This document shows, piece by piece, positions 25,554 through 33,228 of a DNA stretch of 64,000 nt; position 1 is the stretch's first letter, and each line of letters begins with the position of its first letter. Position numbers and translations under genes: made by a program. Origin of the DNA: Bacteroidota bacterium (GTDB taxonomy: Bacteria; Bacteroidota; Bacteroidia; Bacteroidales; Lentimicrobiaceae); the NCBI GenBank assembly GCA_009773515.1, contig WSXX01000011.1:1-64000 (forward strand), in the 5' to 3' direction. Under the pieces are notes generated by a model. That model made no database searches and was not told where the DNA came from. It was given only the letters and a program-made list of their open reading frames with translations.

Positions 25554-27209
25554 ATGAAAAAGCAACTTTTCTTTTCCTTCGCATTCATCATGAGTGCATT
25601 TTTCACCTATGCACAGGACGATATGCCTGTTGTTTGGGAATCGCGTATGGATCATAAAATTGAGCACACCGGAACCGGAACCGAAGAACGCGGCTACAGC
25701 TATGCAGCTTCAGACAAGGAAATCACAGTTTTCGACAATGTAACCGGCAAGGTAAAATGGAGTAAAAAATTCAAAGAGATGGCTCCAAAACTCTCGAAAA
25801 TTGATGAACTTATTCCTTTCTGGGAATCTGACATTATTTTCCTTTTCGACAGAAAACTAGGAAAAGACGTTATCGCAGTGGTTGAAATGGAAAACGGAAA
25901 TTTCCTCTGGTCAACCGATAAATATCAGGATGTAGATGAAGAAAATGTGATTTACATCCCTGAAGAAGAAAGTTTTGCCATTTCATTAAAGAAAGAACTG
26001 GTGTTCATAAAAGCGAAAACCGGTGAAGAACGTTGGTCAACTGCCAAATTCAAAGGTGTGGTAGGAAAATATGTAGTTACCGGCGACGGAAACCTGATTA
26101 TGATAAATTTTGTCCCCAGCTCTTTGGGCGCACTTTTTACTGGCTTTAAGAATCAGATTGTCAGAATCAATGTAAAAAACGGAGATATTATCTGGGAAAA
26201 TACCTACATCGGTAGGGCCGAAAGAAAAGTAATTTCAGGTGAATTTATGTATGATCTGTTTGTTGACAACGACAAGGTTGTACTGAGGATGAACGGATAT
26301 CAGGTTTACGATATGAAAACCGGCGCCAGTATATGGTCGGCAGCTTTCGATTATTCACCCGATGGTGTTGCAAGCCGCCCGGCCGGAGCAAAGAAATTCG
26401 GCATCTATGGAGCAGTTGCCGATCCGATTAGGGTTGGAAATGATTTGTATATTCTTGACATGTCGAACAAGCGCAATCAGTACATCAAAAAATACGATGT
26501 CAATTCAGGAAAACTGATCTGGACTTCTCCCGAGATTAAAGATGCAAGGGCAATCCCGAATATGTACATCATGGGTGATAAAGTTGTGCTTCAGATCGGA
26601 GGTAATGTTGAAGCTCAGGCCTATATTTACCGCCGCACCCGCAATGCAGATGGATCTTATACCACTTATGAAGAATGGAAAATCTGGTATCCGAACGTAA
26701 AACCAAACGGAGTGCAAACGTTCAATACTGCTGACGGCAAACTTGTGTGGGATTCAGAAAGGTTCAGAAAAGGAATAACCAATATGATTGATGCCGGTGA
26801 GAATCTTATTGTTTCGAGCGGAAAATCGCTTTACAAAATGGATGTTAATACCGGAAAAGAATTATATGAAGTGCCGGTAGCCAAAGGTGGAGTCGGAAAT
26901 GCTGAGATGATTTTTCCTTTTAAGGATATGGTAGCTGTGGTTGGTGAAAAAGGTGTTTCTACTTTTAAAATTGACAACGGAGATCTAGTGGCAAACGGAA
27001 AATACAAAACATCAATGCTCGAAGACCGCTTCGACAATATTATAATTATGAAAACCGCCGGAGCAGATATTGCTTCATTTGATCTGAATACCTGCAAATT
27101 CCTCGAATTTAAAGCCCGTAAAGGTGCTACAACATCGCTCACAACCGATGGCAGTTACGTTTATGTTTATGAAAACAAAACCGTGACTAAAGTCAAAACA
27201 GAAAAATAA
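25554..27209 (+). CDS. Secreted PQQ-like beta-propeller protein
   Basis: This is a 551-residue exported protein with a signal peptide (about 1-21). Repeated blades of the PQQ-binding-like type are seen, each with a DxxTGKxxW-like element: DNVTGKVKWSKKF, VEMENGNFLWSTD, IKAKTGEERWSTA, INVKNGDIIWENT, DMKTGASIWSA, DVNSGKLIWTS, NTADGKLVWDSE and DVNTGKELYEV. That gives about eight blades. No dehydrogenase active-site residues or BamB context are evident, so it is probably a structural or binding propeller. It ends the three-gene secreted group, and a strong terminator follows. Confidence 0.78.
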   Translation: MKKQLFFSFAFIMSAFFTYAQDDMPVVWESRMDHKIEHTGTGTEERGYSYAASDKEITVFDNVTGKVKWSKKFKEMAPKLSKIDELIPFWESDIIFLFDRKLGKDVIAVVEMENGNFLWSTDKYQDVDEENVIYIPEEESFAISLKKELVFIKAKTGEERWSTAKFKGVVGKYVVTGDGNLIMINFVPSSLGALFTGFKNQIVRINVKNGDIIWENTYIGRAERKVISGEFMYDLFVDNDKVVLRMNGYQVYDMKTGASIWSAAFDYSPDGVASRPAGAKKFGIYGAVADPIRVGNDLYILDMSNKRNQYIKKYDVNSGKLIWTSPEIKDARAIPNMYIMGDKVVLQIGGNVEAQAYIYRRTRNADGSYTTYEEWKIWYPNVKPNGVQTFNTADGKLVWDSERFRKGITNMIDAGENLIVSSGKSLYKMDVNTGKELYEVPVAKGGVGNAEMIFPFKDMVAVVGEKGVSTFKIDNGDLVANGKYKTSMLEDRFDNIIIMKTAGADIASFDLNTCKFLEFKARKGATTSLTTDGSYVYVYENKTVTKVKTEK

Positions 27210-27226
27210 ATAGTAACTGGTTAACG

Positions 27227-27260
27227 AAAAGGTGGAAGGCTGCGGCTTTCCACCTTTTTT
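27227..27260 (+). terminator. Terminator after the secreted propeller group
   Basis: A stem of about 14 pairs (aaaaggtggaaggc with ggctttccacctttt, one G-U pair) is followed by a T run. It lies about 18 bases after the stop codon of the PQQ-like gene. Confidence 0.88.
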
Positions 27261-27384
27261 GCTTTAAAGGCATGAAAGTAGTTAAAGTGCGAAGATGAAT
27301 CGTGACAATACTTTTTCCCCGGAGCCACTTTATTCTTTATTTCAAAATGTTGATATTATGAAAGATAAGCTTACAGATAATTTG

Positions 27385-27392
27385 TATCTTTG
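27385..27392 (+). promoter_or_regulatory. Putative -7 box for the leader peptide / Rnk-like gene
   Basis: TATCTTTG is a full match to TAnnTTTG. Transcription would start near 27398-27399, almost at the ATG of the short leader frame at 27400, so the leader would be translated from a very short or absent 5' untranslated region. Confidence 0.5.
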
Positions 27393-27399
27393 CTAAACA

Positions 27400-27456
27400 A
27401 TGAGAAACATGAAACTTCGAAACAAAAACCTCAGTATTCTTCCTCCCGGGAATTAA
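27400..27456 (+). CDS. Putative leader peptide MRNMKLRNKNLSILPPGN
   Basis: This is an 18-codon frame (15 codons if translation starts at the ATG at 27409) that ends in Pro-Pro-Gly-Asn-stop. It lies between a good -7 box and a terminator hairpin, both in the same direction and ahead of the Rnk/GreA-like gene. PPG is an established ribosome-stalling triplet relieved by EF-P. The codons for PPG (cctcccggg) can pair with the 5' arm of the downstream hairpin, so this could be a translational attenuator. The frame could also be chance; its length gives little statistical support. Confidence 0.4.
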   Translation: MRNMKLRNKNLSILPPGN

Positions 27457-27479
27457 TAAAACCTGAACCTTTTTTAATG

Positions 27480-27502
27480 GCCGGGTTTTGCCCGGCTTTT
27501 TT
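27480..27502 (+). terminator. Hairpin with T run between leader frame and Rnk-like gene (possible attenuator)
   Basis: The stem gccggg (27480-27485) pairs with cccggc (27491-27496) around a five-base loop, and six Ts follow. It lies 23 bases after the leader stop codon and 22 bases before the Rnk-like ATG. It would stop transcription before the gene unless an alternative pairing, for example with cccgg at 27446-27450, prevents it. Confidence 0.8.
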
Positions 27503-27523
27503 ATTTTCACAAAATCAACAGAA

Positions 27524-27934
27524 ATGAAAGACATCATCATCAGTTCGCTGGACATGGCGCGGTTGCGTTCACAGATTGACAAAGCGCGAAGCGGAGGCAT
27601 CAATGCACCGATTAATCTCAATCCACTTATCAAAGAGTTGGATCGCGCCAAAGTATTACCACCCGAAAAAATGCCACCCGATGTAGTAACGATGAATTCA
27701 ATTGTTAAACTCGACTACCTGAACAGCAGCAAAACAATGCAGATAGAAATTGTTTACCCTCGTCAGGCAGACACCACAAAACGCAAAATTTCGATTTTTG
27801 CCCCAGTGGCAACTGCATTGCTGGGTTATAGAAAAGGAGATATTGTTAAACTGGAAGTTCCGGGCGGATTGGCTGAGCTCCGGATCGCCGATATTGTTTA
27901 TCAACCGGAAGCTGCGGGGGATTTGGATCTTTAA
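27524..27934 (+). CDS. Rnk / GreA-GreB family transcription factor
   Basis: This 136-residue protein is of the Rnk type: an N-terminal helical region (1-50) and a GreA/GreB C-terminal FKBP-like domain (PF01272) from about 55 on. Signatures are LPPEKMPPDVVTMNSIVKLDY and SIFAPVATALLGYRKGDIVKLEVPGG. Gre-type domains bind RNA polymerase near the secondary channel. Rnk lacks the long coiled coil needed for transcript cleavage, and its N-terminal region is short here too, so cleavage activity is not expected. The ATG at 27524 begins the family similarity; an upstream GTG/TTG extension would run into the hairpin. Confidence 0.82.
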   Translation: MKDIIISSLDMARLRSQIDKARSGGINAPINLNPLIKELDRAKVLPPEKMPPDVVTMNSIVKLDYLNSSKTMQIEIVYPRQADTTKRKISIFAPVATALLGYRKGDIVKLEVPGGLAELRIADIVYQPEAAGDLDL

Positions 27935-27945
27935 CAATATTAAAT

Positions 27946-28118
27946 ATCCTTCGACTCCCCTTCGACAGGCTCAGGACAGGCTGCTACCAATGACAGATTG
28001 TTCGTTTAGTCCTTCGACTCCGCTCAGGATGACATCGTATAGAGTTGATAAAGAGTGCATTAAAAAGAATCATTGCTGACCTAACACGAATGTCACACTG
28101 AGCGGAGTCGAAGTGTTT
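27946..28118 (+). repeat. Dispersed intergenic repeat, copy B, with a 24-base insert
   Basis: It has the same block order as copy A: atccttcgactcc ... accaatgacagattgttcg ... ctcaggatgacatcgtata ... tgtcacactgagcggagtcg. Compared with copy A it has an extra 24 bases at about 27958-27981 (ccttcgacaggctcaggaca then ggct) placed after actcc. Confidence 0.85.
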
Positions 28119-28215
28119 CAGACGTAAATGAAATGTAGGTTTAAGTCTGAATGCCGACTTTCATGGTGGTGGAATCGGAAACAATAGCACTTAATCAAAC
28201 GCCATCCTGAAAAGC

Positions 28216-28788
28216 TTACATCAGGCTTTCAGCCAGTTTTTTCACCGCCAGCGCTCTGTGGCTGATGGTATTTTTTAATTCAAGGGACATTTCCGCAAAG
28301 GTCTGATCATATCCGTCGGGTACAAAAACGGGATCATAACCAAAACCGGAAATGCCCCTTTTTTCATGAATAATTATCCCGTTGATTATTCCTTCAAACA
28401 AAGTTTCTGTGCCATTCATAGCCAGCGCAATCACCGTTTTGAAACGTGCTTTGCGGTTCGATTTTCCTTTAAGCTCCAAAAGCAACTTTTCAACGTTGTC
28501 GCTATAGCTGCATCCTTCACCGGCATAGCGGGCAGAATAAACTCCGGGGCGGCCGTCAAGTGCGTCAACTTCAAGTCCGGTATCGTCAGCAAAACAATCC
28601 TGATTGTAATTATTTACTATAAAACGGGCTTTCATCAAAGCATTACCTTCAATGGTGGGGCTGGTTTCAGGTATATCGTCAAAACACCCTATTTCGCTCA
28701 GCGACACAAGCCTGTATTTTCCTTCCAGAATGGCTTTTACTTCCTCAAGTTTGTGGGCATTGTTGGTGGCAAATACCAGTGATTTCAT
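28216..28788 (-). CDS. rdgB: RdgB/HAM1 non-canonical purine NTP pyrophosphatase
   Basis: This enzyme hydrolyses dITP, XTP and similar aberrant nucleotides to the monophosphate, keeping them out of DNA and RNA. The 190 residues match the family length. Motifs in order are [16 protein letters not shown] (substrate binding), [24 protein letters not shown] (catalytic Asp and Mg sites), [11 protein letters not shown] and [11 protein letters not shown] at the end. It lies just after rlmH in the same direction with a gap of 26 bases, so the two may be co-transcribed. Confidence 0.93.
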   Translation of the reverse strand: MKSLVFATNNAHKLEEVKAILEGKYRLVSLSEIGCFDDIPETSPTIEGNALMKARFIVNNYNQDCFADDTGLEVDALDGRPGVYSARYAGEGCSYSDNVEKLLLELKGKSNRKARFKTVIALAMNGTETLFEGIINGIIIHEKRGISGFGYDPVFVPDGYDQTFAEMSLELKNTISHRALAVKKLAESLM

Positions 28789-28814
28789 TTCAGGTAATTA
28801 TTAAATGGATGAGA

Positions 28815-29288
28815 TTATGAATTGTGATAAGGCTCGTTTCGCAGAATGGTAAATGCCCGGTAAATCTGCTCAGCAAAAAACACACGAACCATCTGATGCG
28901 AAAATGTCATTGGCGACAGCGAAATTTTACCATTCGCGGTTTCATAAACTTCTTCTGAGAAGCCAAAAGCACCACCCACCACAAACATAAGGTGACGGGT
29001 TCCGGCATTCATCAGCTTTTGGAGCCAGGCTGCAAAATCCTCTGATGAATGCAGTTTTCCACGCTCATCAAGCAAAATTACCTGATCAGCATCTTCAAAA
29101 TATTTCAGAAAAAGTTTGCCCTCAGCTTCTTTTAACTGAATTGGATTCAACTGCTTATAATTCTTTGGTGGATTAATTTCAACTACATCAAACCGAATGT
29201 AATGCGACAACCTTTTGGTATATACCTCAATACCGGTTGTTAGCCAGGAAGCATCGGTTTTTCCCATAAGTACCAGAGTAATCCGCAT
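28815..29288 (-). CDS. rlmH: RlmH 23S rRNA (pseudouridine1915-N3)-methyltransferase
   Basis: This SPOUT methyltransferase acts on pseudouridine 1915 of assembled ribosomes. The 157 residues match the usual size. The trefoil-knot SAM site is visible as VVGGAFGFSEEV, followed by LSPMTFSHQMVRVFFAEQIY. The C-terminal RNEPYHNS carries the conserved Tyr-His. The ATG at 29288 is preferred over one at 29315 because the family begins MRITLVLMGK and a -7 box at 29303-29310 lies just upstream. Confidence 0.94.
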   Translation of the reverse strand: MRITLVLMGKTDASWLTTGIEVYTKRLSHYIRFDVVEINPPKNYKQLNPIQLKEAEGKLFLKYFEDADQVILLDERGKLHSSEDFAAWLQKLMNAGTRHLMFVVGGAFGFSEEVYETANGKISLSPMTFSHQMVRVFFAEQIYRAFTILRNEPYHNS

Positions 29289-29302
29289 AGCAACTTTTGG
29301 TG

Positions 29303-29310
29303 CAAAAATA
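29303..29310 (-). promoter_or_regulatory. Putative -7 box for rlmH-rdgB
   Basis: The minus strand reads TATTTTTG. It lies 15 bases before the rlmH ATG, so the leader would be only about 8 bases. It overlaps the longer possible coding start at 29315 and argues against it. Confidence 0.5.
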
Positions 29311-29523
29311 GCCAATTTCTAATACATTGCCGTTGAATGTCAAGGCTTGACCTGATATTATCCGGATTTTGCAAATTACTTGTTTTCAAGATATCAAACC
29401 CTGCCTTGCTGATTTTAGTGTACAATATAAAAATATGTCTTTGGTAGCTGATACCTTCAGATTTTGGGGAATGTTTGCACGGTAATTGTAATAAAACACA
29501 CATTCACTAAAACTATCTGATAA

Positions 29524-29559
29524 TTTTTGCTCATTAAACCGGGCAAAATTTTATATTTG
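29524..29559 (+). promoter_or_regulatory. Promoter of the DUF4783-nadC-yihY operon
   Basis: A TTTTTG element at about 29524-29529 lies 22 bases upstream of TATATTTG (29552-29559), close to the Bacteroidota -33/-7 pattern. The leader to the first start codon is about 110 bases, longer than others here. Confidence 0.55.
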
Positions 29560-29677
29560 TAAACAGTTTAATTTCGTCCGTTATAAATTATCTTTGGATC
29601 GGTTTTTGATATTTTTTAATAACCATAAAGTGTTTTTGTGATCACTGATCATTTTCAAACACCTAATTTTAAATACA

Positions 29678-30085
29678 ATGAATTACAAAACAAGAATTTT
29701 TCCGGTAATGCTTTTGCTGATGGTGATGGCATTTATGTCACAACCTACGCAGGCACAAGATCTTACAGCAAAAATAGCGGCTGCCATCCGCACCGCCAAT
29801 GCCAAAGAGTTGGGGAATCACTTTAACCAGACGCTCGATCTCCGCACCCCGGACTCAGAAGGAACCTACAGCAAAGTGCAGGCTGAAATGATTGTGAAAA
29901 GTTTTTTCAGCAAATACCCGCCGGCATCCTACACACAAAATCATCAGGGTAAGTCAAACGATGGTTCACAGTATGCCATTGGAGTTTACAAGTCAGGGAA
30001 ACACTCCTTCAGAACATACTATCTGGTAAAAAACATTGGTGGTAAACCTGTCATTCACCAGCTGAAATTCGAGTCTGAAGATTAA
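29678..30085 (+). CDS. DUF4783 secreted protein
   Basis: This 135-residue protein has a signal peptide (about 1-26, ending TQAQ). The mature domain matches DUF4783 (LTAKIAAAIRTANAKELGNH, later SKVQAEMIVKSFFSKYP and GKHSFRTYYLVKNIGGKPVI). It has an NTF2-like look. DUF4783 genes commonly precede nadC in Bacteroidota; the function is unknown. It lies 21 bases before nadC and shares a promoter with it. Confidence 0.82.
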   Translation: MNYKTRIFPVMLLLMVMAFMSQPTQAQDLTAKIAAAIRTANAKELGNHFNQTLDLRTPDSEGTYSKVQAEMIVKSFFSKYPPASYTQNHQGKSNDGSQYAIGVYKSGKHSFRTYYLVKNIGGKPVIHQLKFESED

Positions 30086-30106
30086 TCCTAAGCAGCCTTT
30101 CATTTT

Positions 30107-30940
30107 ATGACGATTGAGGAAATAATAGACAAAGCCCTTGCCGAAGATATCGGTATCGGCGACCACACCTCATTATCAACCATCCCCAAAGGAGCAACCG
30201 GTAAAGCGCAACTTCTGGTAAAGGAAGATGGCATACTTTCAGGAATGGAAATTGCTGAGCAGATTTTCAGGAAAACGGATAAACAAATCGTTTTTTTGCC
30301 GCTGCTGAAAGATGGAGACAAGATTCATCGCGGTGATGTTGCTTTTACTGTTGAAGGACCTTCCGCATCCATTCTTATGGCCGAAAGGCTGGTGCTTAAC
30401 TTTATGCAACGCATGAGCGGAATTGCCACTTCAACAGCACTTTATGTAAATGAGCTGAGTGGATTAAAAGCTAAAGTTCTCGATACCCGCAAAACTACTC
30501 CCCTGCTTCGCGAACTCGAAAAAATGGCCGTGAGGCATGGTGGCGGACACAACCACCGCTTTGGTCTTTATGATATGATCATGATCAAAGACAATCATGT
30601 GGATTTTGCCGGTGGAATATCCAAAGCCATCGATGCCGCGAATATTTACCTTAAAAATAACCTGCTTAACCTTCAAATAGAAATAGAAGTAAGATCATTT
30701 GATGAACTTCAGCAAGTTCTTGACAAAGGCGGCGTCGACCGTATAATGCTCGATAATTTTAAACCCGAAGACCTTAAAAAAGCAGTAGAAATAATCAACG
30801 GGCGATATGAAACCGAAGCTTCAGGCGGAATAACCCTCAATACCATTCGTGCTTATGCCGAAACCGGGGTTGATTTTATTTCTGTAGGTGCGCTGACACA
30901 TCATATCAAAAGCCTGGATCTGAGTCTGAAAGCATATTAA
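30107..30940 (+). CDS. nadC: Nicotinate-nucleotide diphosphorylase, carboxylating (NadC)
   Basis: This enzyme converts quinolinate and PRPP to nicotinate mononucleotide in de novo NAD synthesis. The 277 residues cover the full protein: the N-terminal sandwich domain (about 1-105), then the barrel with LDTRKTTPLLRELEKMAVRHGGG, HRFGLYDMIMIKDNH, EIEVRSFDELQQ and ASGGITLNTIRAYAETGVDFISVGALTH. The Arg, His and Lys residues for quinolinate and PRPP binding lie in these blocks. It is flanked in the same direction by DUF4783 (21 bases) and a YihY protein (11 bases). nadA/nadB are not in the window. Confidence 0.95.
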   Translation: MTIEEIIDKALAEDIGIGDHTSLSTIPKGATGKAQLLVKEDGILSGMEIAEQIFRKTDKQIVFLPLLKDGDKIHRGDVAFTVEGPSASILMAERLVLNFMQRMSGIATSTALYVNELSGLKAKVLDTRKTTPLLRELEKMAVRHGGGHNHRFGLYDMIMIKDNHVDFAGGISKAIDAANIYLKNNLLNLQIEIEVRSFDELQQVLDKGGVDRIMLDNFKPEDLKKAVEIINGRYETEASGGITLNTIRAYAETGVDFISVGALTHHIKSLDLSLKAY

Positions 30941-30951
30941 ATCACCCGGGT

Positions 30952-31914
30952 ATGAAGAAACTTACAGAACGGCTGAAGGCATTTTTTCTGAATATCTACA
31001 ATGGTGCTTTGCGCAGCCGGGAGGTGAGAAAATTGATTATATGGTCAAAACGACTCAAATTACCCGGTTTTGACAGGGTTCCGCTTTACGATGTTATAGT
31101 TTTTTTTATAAAAGGAATACAAAAAGGGGCCATTACCAATCGTGCGGCTGCATTATCATTCAATTTCTTTCTTGCAATCTTTCCGGCTATTATCTTCTTT
31201 TTTTCACTGATTCCTTACATTCCCATTGAAAACTTTCAGGATAGTCTGCTGAATCTCCTCGAAGATTTTATACCGAATCAGGCATATGCCGCCGTTGAAG
31301 ACACCTTGTTCGATATCGTCAAGCGACCACGCGGCAATCTGCTTTCCATTGGTTTTATTATGGCAATGTTTTTTGCCACCAATAGCATCACCAGCCTGAT
31401 GGAAGCTTTCAACCAGACCTACCACTCCATTGAATCACGGTCAGCGTTCAGACAACGACTGGTTGCCATCGGACTTGTATTTCTGCTTTCATTTTTAGTT
31501 ATAATTGCCATTGCCCTGATAACCTTTGGACCAGTTGTGCTCAACTGGTTGCAAACCCATAACCTGCTTACCGATAAACTTACATTATTTATGTTGAGTG
31601 CCGGAAAATGGCTGATCACACTTGCATTGCTGTTTTTTGCATTTTCAACACTGTTTTACTTTGGTCCCAGCCGGAATATGAAATTCCGTTTTATCTCAGC
31701 AGGATCAACATTAACTACCTTACTGTTTATAGCTGCTTCGGTAGGCTTTAATTTTTATGTCAATAACTTTGCAAAATACAATTCGCTTTACGGATCAATC
31801 GGCACCCTGATCATCTTTATGCTTTGGATATACTTCAACGCCATCATCATACTAGTGGGCTTTGAGCTGAATGCAAGTATATCGGTAGCTGGGCGGGAAA
31901 GGGGAACCAGATGA
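30952..31914 (+). CDS. YihY/BrkB family inner membrane protein
   Basis: This 320-residue protein has an N-terminal amphipathic region and six membrane helices. Family signatures are present: ITNRAAALSFNFFLAIFPAIIFFFS, SIGFIMAMFFATNSITSLMEAFNQTY, FGPSRNMKFRFISAGSTLTTLLFI and YGSIGTLIIFMLWIYFNAIIILVGFELNA. Members were once misannotated as RNase BN; their transport or structural role remains uncertain. It ends the apparent DUF4783-nadC-yihY operon. Confidence 0.85.
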   Translation: MKKLTERLKAFFLNIYNGALRSREVRKLIIWSKRLKLPGFDRVPLYDVIVFFIKGIQKGAITNRAAALSFNFFLAIFPAIIFFFSLIPYIPIENFQDSLLNLLEDFIPNQAYAAVEDTLFDIVKRPRGNLLSIGFIMAMFFATNSITSLMEAFNQTYHSIESRSAFRQRLVAIGLVFLLSFLVIIAIALITFGPVVLNWLQTHNLLTDKLTLFMLSAGKWLITLALLFFAFSTLFYFGPSRNMKFRFISAGSTLTTLLFIAASVGFNFYVNNFAKYNSLYGSIGTLIIFMLWIYFNAIIILVGFELNASISVAGRERGTR

Positions 31915-31951
31915 TCTGGCAAGCTTGAAATAAAAGAAAATGATAAAACAT

Positions 31952-31980
31952 TTTGTTTCTAAAAATAACAAATATTTTTG
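31952..31980 (+). promoter_or_regulatory. Promoter for the 317-residue T9SS protein
   Basis: TTTG (31952-31955) and TATTTTTG (31973-31980) are separated by 17 bases, close to the Bacteroidota -33/-7 arrangement. The start codon lies 62 bases downstream. Confidence 0.55.
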
Positions 31981-32042
31981 CGGAAACACTAATTTTACAT
32001 AAACAAATCAGTTTAATATTATAAACCCTTAATTCTAGTATT

Positions 32043-32996
32043 ATGAAAACAAGAGCATATTTAATTGCATTTTTATTGGCATTCGGATCCTTAACTTTTG
32101 CACAATCTGATACCATTTCAAACAATATTTATCAGTATAACGGAAAATTTGGGATAGGAACTTCATTTCCTGACTCCAGATTTACGCTGATTGCTAATGA
32201 AGAAGTTATGTTTCCTCAGTTTGGCATTTTGAGCATCAGGAACAATCATTATGCAACATTTGATGGTTATTCAGCCAGTAATATCCATTATGTCGGCAGC
32301 CTTTTAAATGGCCGGAGATCAAGAGGAACAATTGACAATCCTCAGGATGTTATTACCGGCGACAGAATTTCAGGAATTGTATCATCCATGTATTATAACA
32401 ATGCTTTCAGATTCAGTTCAAGCATTTTGTTTTATGCCGGCAGAGGTCTGAACTATGGAAGTTACCCATCATATATTGTTTTTCGCACAACAGACAGGTA
32501 TGAAAGCGAGAGTTCAGAACGAATGAGGCTTGCTGAAAACGGGAACCTGGGTATCGGAACTGCTGAACCGGCAGCAAAATTGCATATTGCTGACGGTGAT
32601 ATTTATATTGAAAATATAGAGCGTGGTATAATAATGAAATCTTCTGGTGGCCAATGCTGGAGAGGAATTATGAGTGACATTGGAACATTGGTTTTCTCGC
32701 CGGTTGACTGTCCTGAAACTCAGGTGGTAAGTACACCAACTCAGGAAGAGTCAGGGAAATTGTTAGTTTTTCCGAATCCACCAACAGATAAACTAAATGT
32801 GGTGATTAAAGCAGAATTTCAAGGCAGATTCTACTATACTATTCAGGATATTAGCGGAAGGGTTCGAGAATCTTCCAGTACAAGATCAAACGAATTTGTC
32901 ATTGATATAAATCATCTACCGGCTGGCTCATATGTCCTTAGCGTTAAATCAAGTAACGGTAACCTGATTTCTTCTGAGAAGTTCATACGGCTTTAG
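32043..32996 (+). CDS. Secreted T9SS-sorted protein with tail-fibre-like repeats
   Basis: This 317-residue exported protein begins with a signal peptide (MKTRAYLIAFLLAFGSLTFA). Two copies of the GIGT-x-xPxxxLxI motif (KFGIGTSFPDSRFTLI and NLGIGTAEPAAKLHI) are typical of the stalks of Bacteroidota tail-fibre-like and endosialidase-chaperone proteins. The last 85 residues are a T9SS type A sorting domain (LLVFPNPPTDKLNVVI to SSEKFIRL). It is probably a surface protein. There is no intramolecular chaperone domain at the end. Confidence 0.75.
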   Translation: MKTRAYLIAFLLAFGSLTFAQSDTISNNIYQYNGKFGIGTSFPDSRFTLIANEEVMFPQFGILSIRNNHYATFDGYSASNIHYVGSLLNGRRSRGTIDNPQDVITGDRISGIVSSMYYNNAFRFSSSILFYAGRGLNYGSYPSYIVFRTTDRYESESSERMRLAENGNLGIGTAEPAAKLHIADGDIYIENIERGIIMKSSGGQCWRGIMSDIGTLVFSPVDCPETQVVSTPTQEESGKLLVFPNPPTDKLNVVIKAEFQGRFYYTIQDISGRVRESSSTRSNEFVIDINHLPAGSYVLSVKSSNGNLISSEKFIRL

Positions 32997-33195
32997 GCTA
33001 CAGCACATAAGTATTTATCTGCTTTGGTGCCTGAAACACACGTTTTTAAATCTAATTTGAGCAATTAGCCCCTTTGTGTTTATTCACAAATGCCGGGATA
33101 TTGCGACCATAGAAACGGAAACAATAACCTGCGCCGTTACTTTACTGAGATAATTTTTATACGGATACATTTCCGGTTTTTCCTTTTTTTACTGT

Positions 33196-33203
33196 TATCT
33201 TTG
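33196..33203 (+). promoter_or_regulatory. Putative -7 box for the flippase gene
   Basis: TATCTTTG is a full match to TAnnTTTG, 25 bases before the start codon of the flippase. The flippase and the overlapping 616-residue gene would share this promoter. Confidence 0.5.
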
Positions 33204-33228
33204 CCAACTTAGTAAGTAAGCAGGATCT

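Larger units (their letters stand above)
29289..29677. other. Intergenic region between divergent rlmH and DUF4783 genes
   Basis: About 390 AT-rich bases between divergent genes. They hold the rlmH promoter on the left and the DUF4783 promoter on the right. No further gene is evident. Confidence 0.55.

Noticed and set aside
27337-27651. A 104-residue minus-strand frame across the leader and hairpin region
   Set aside because: It is antisense to the Rnk-like gene and the hairpin; the plus-strand gene has clear family motifs.
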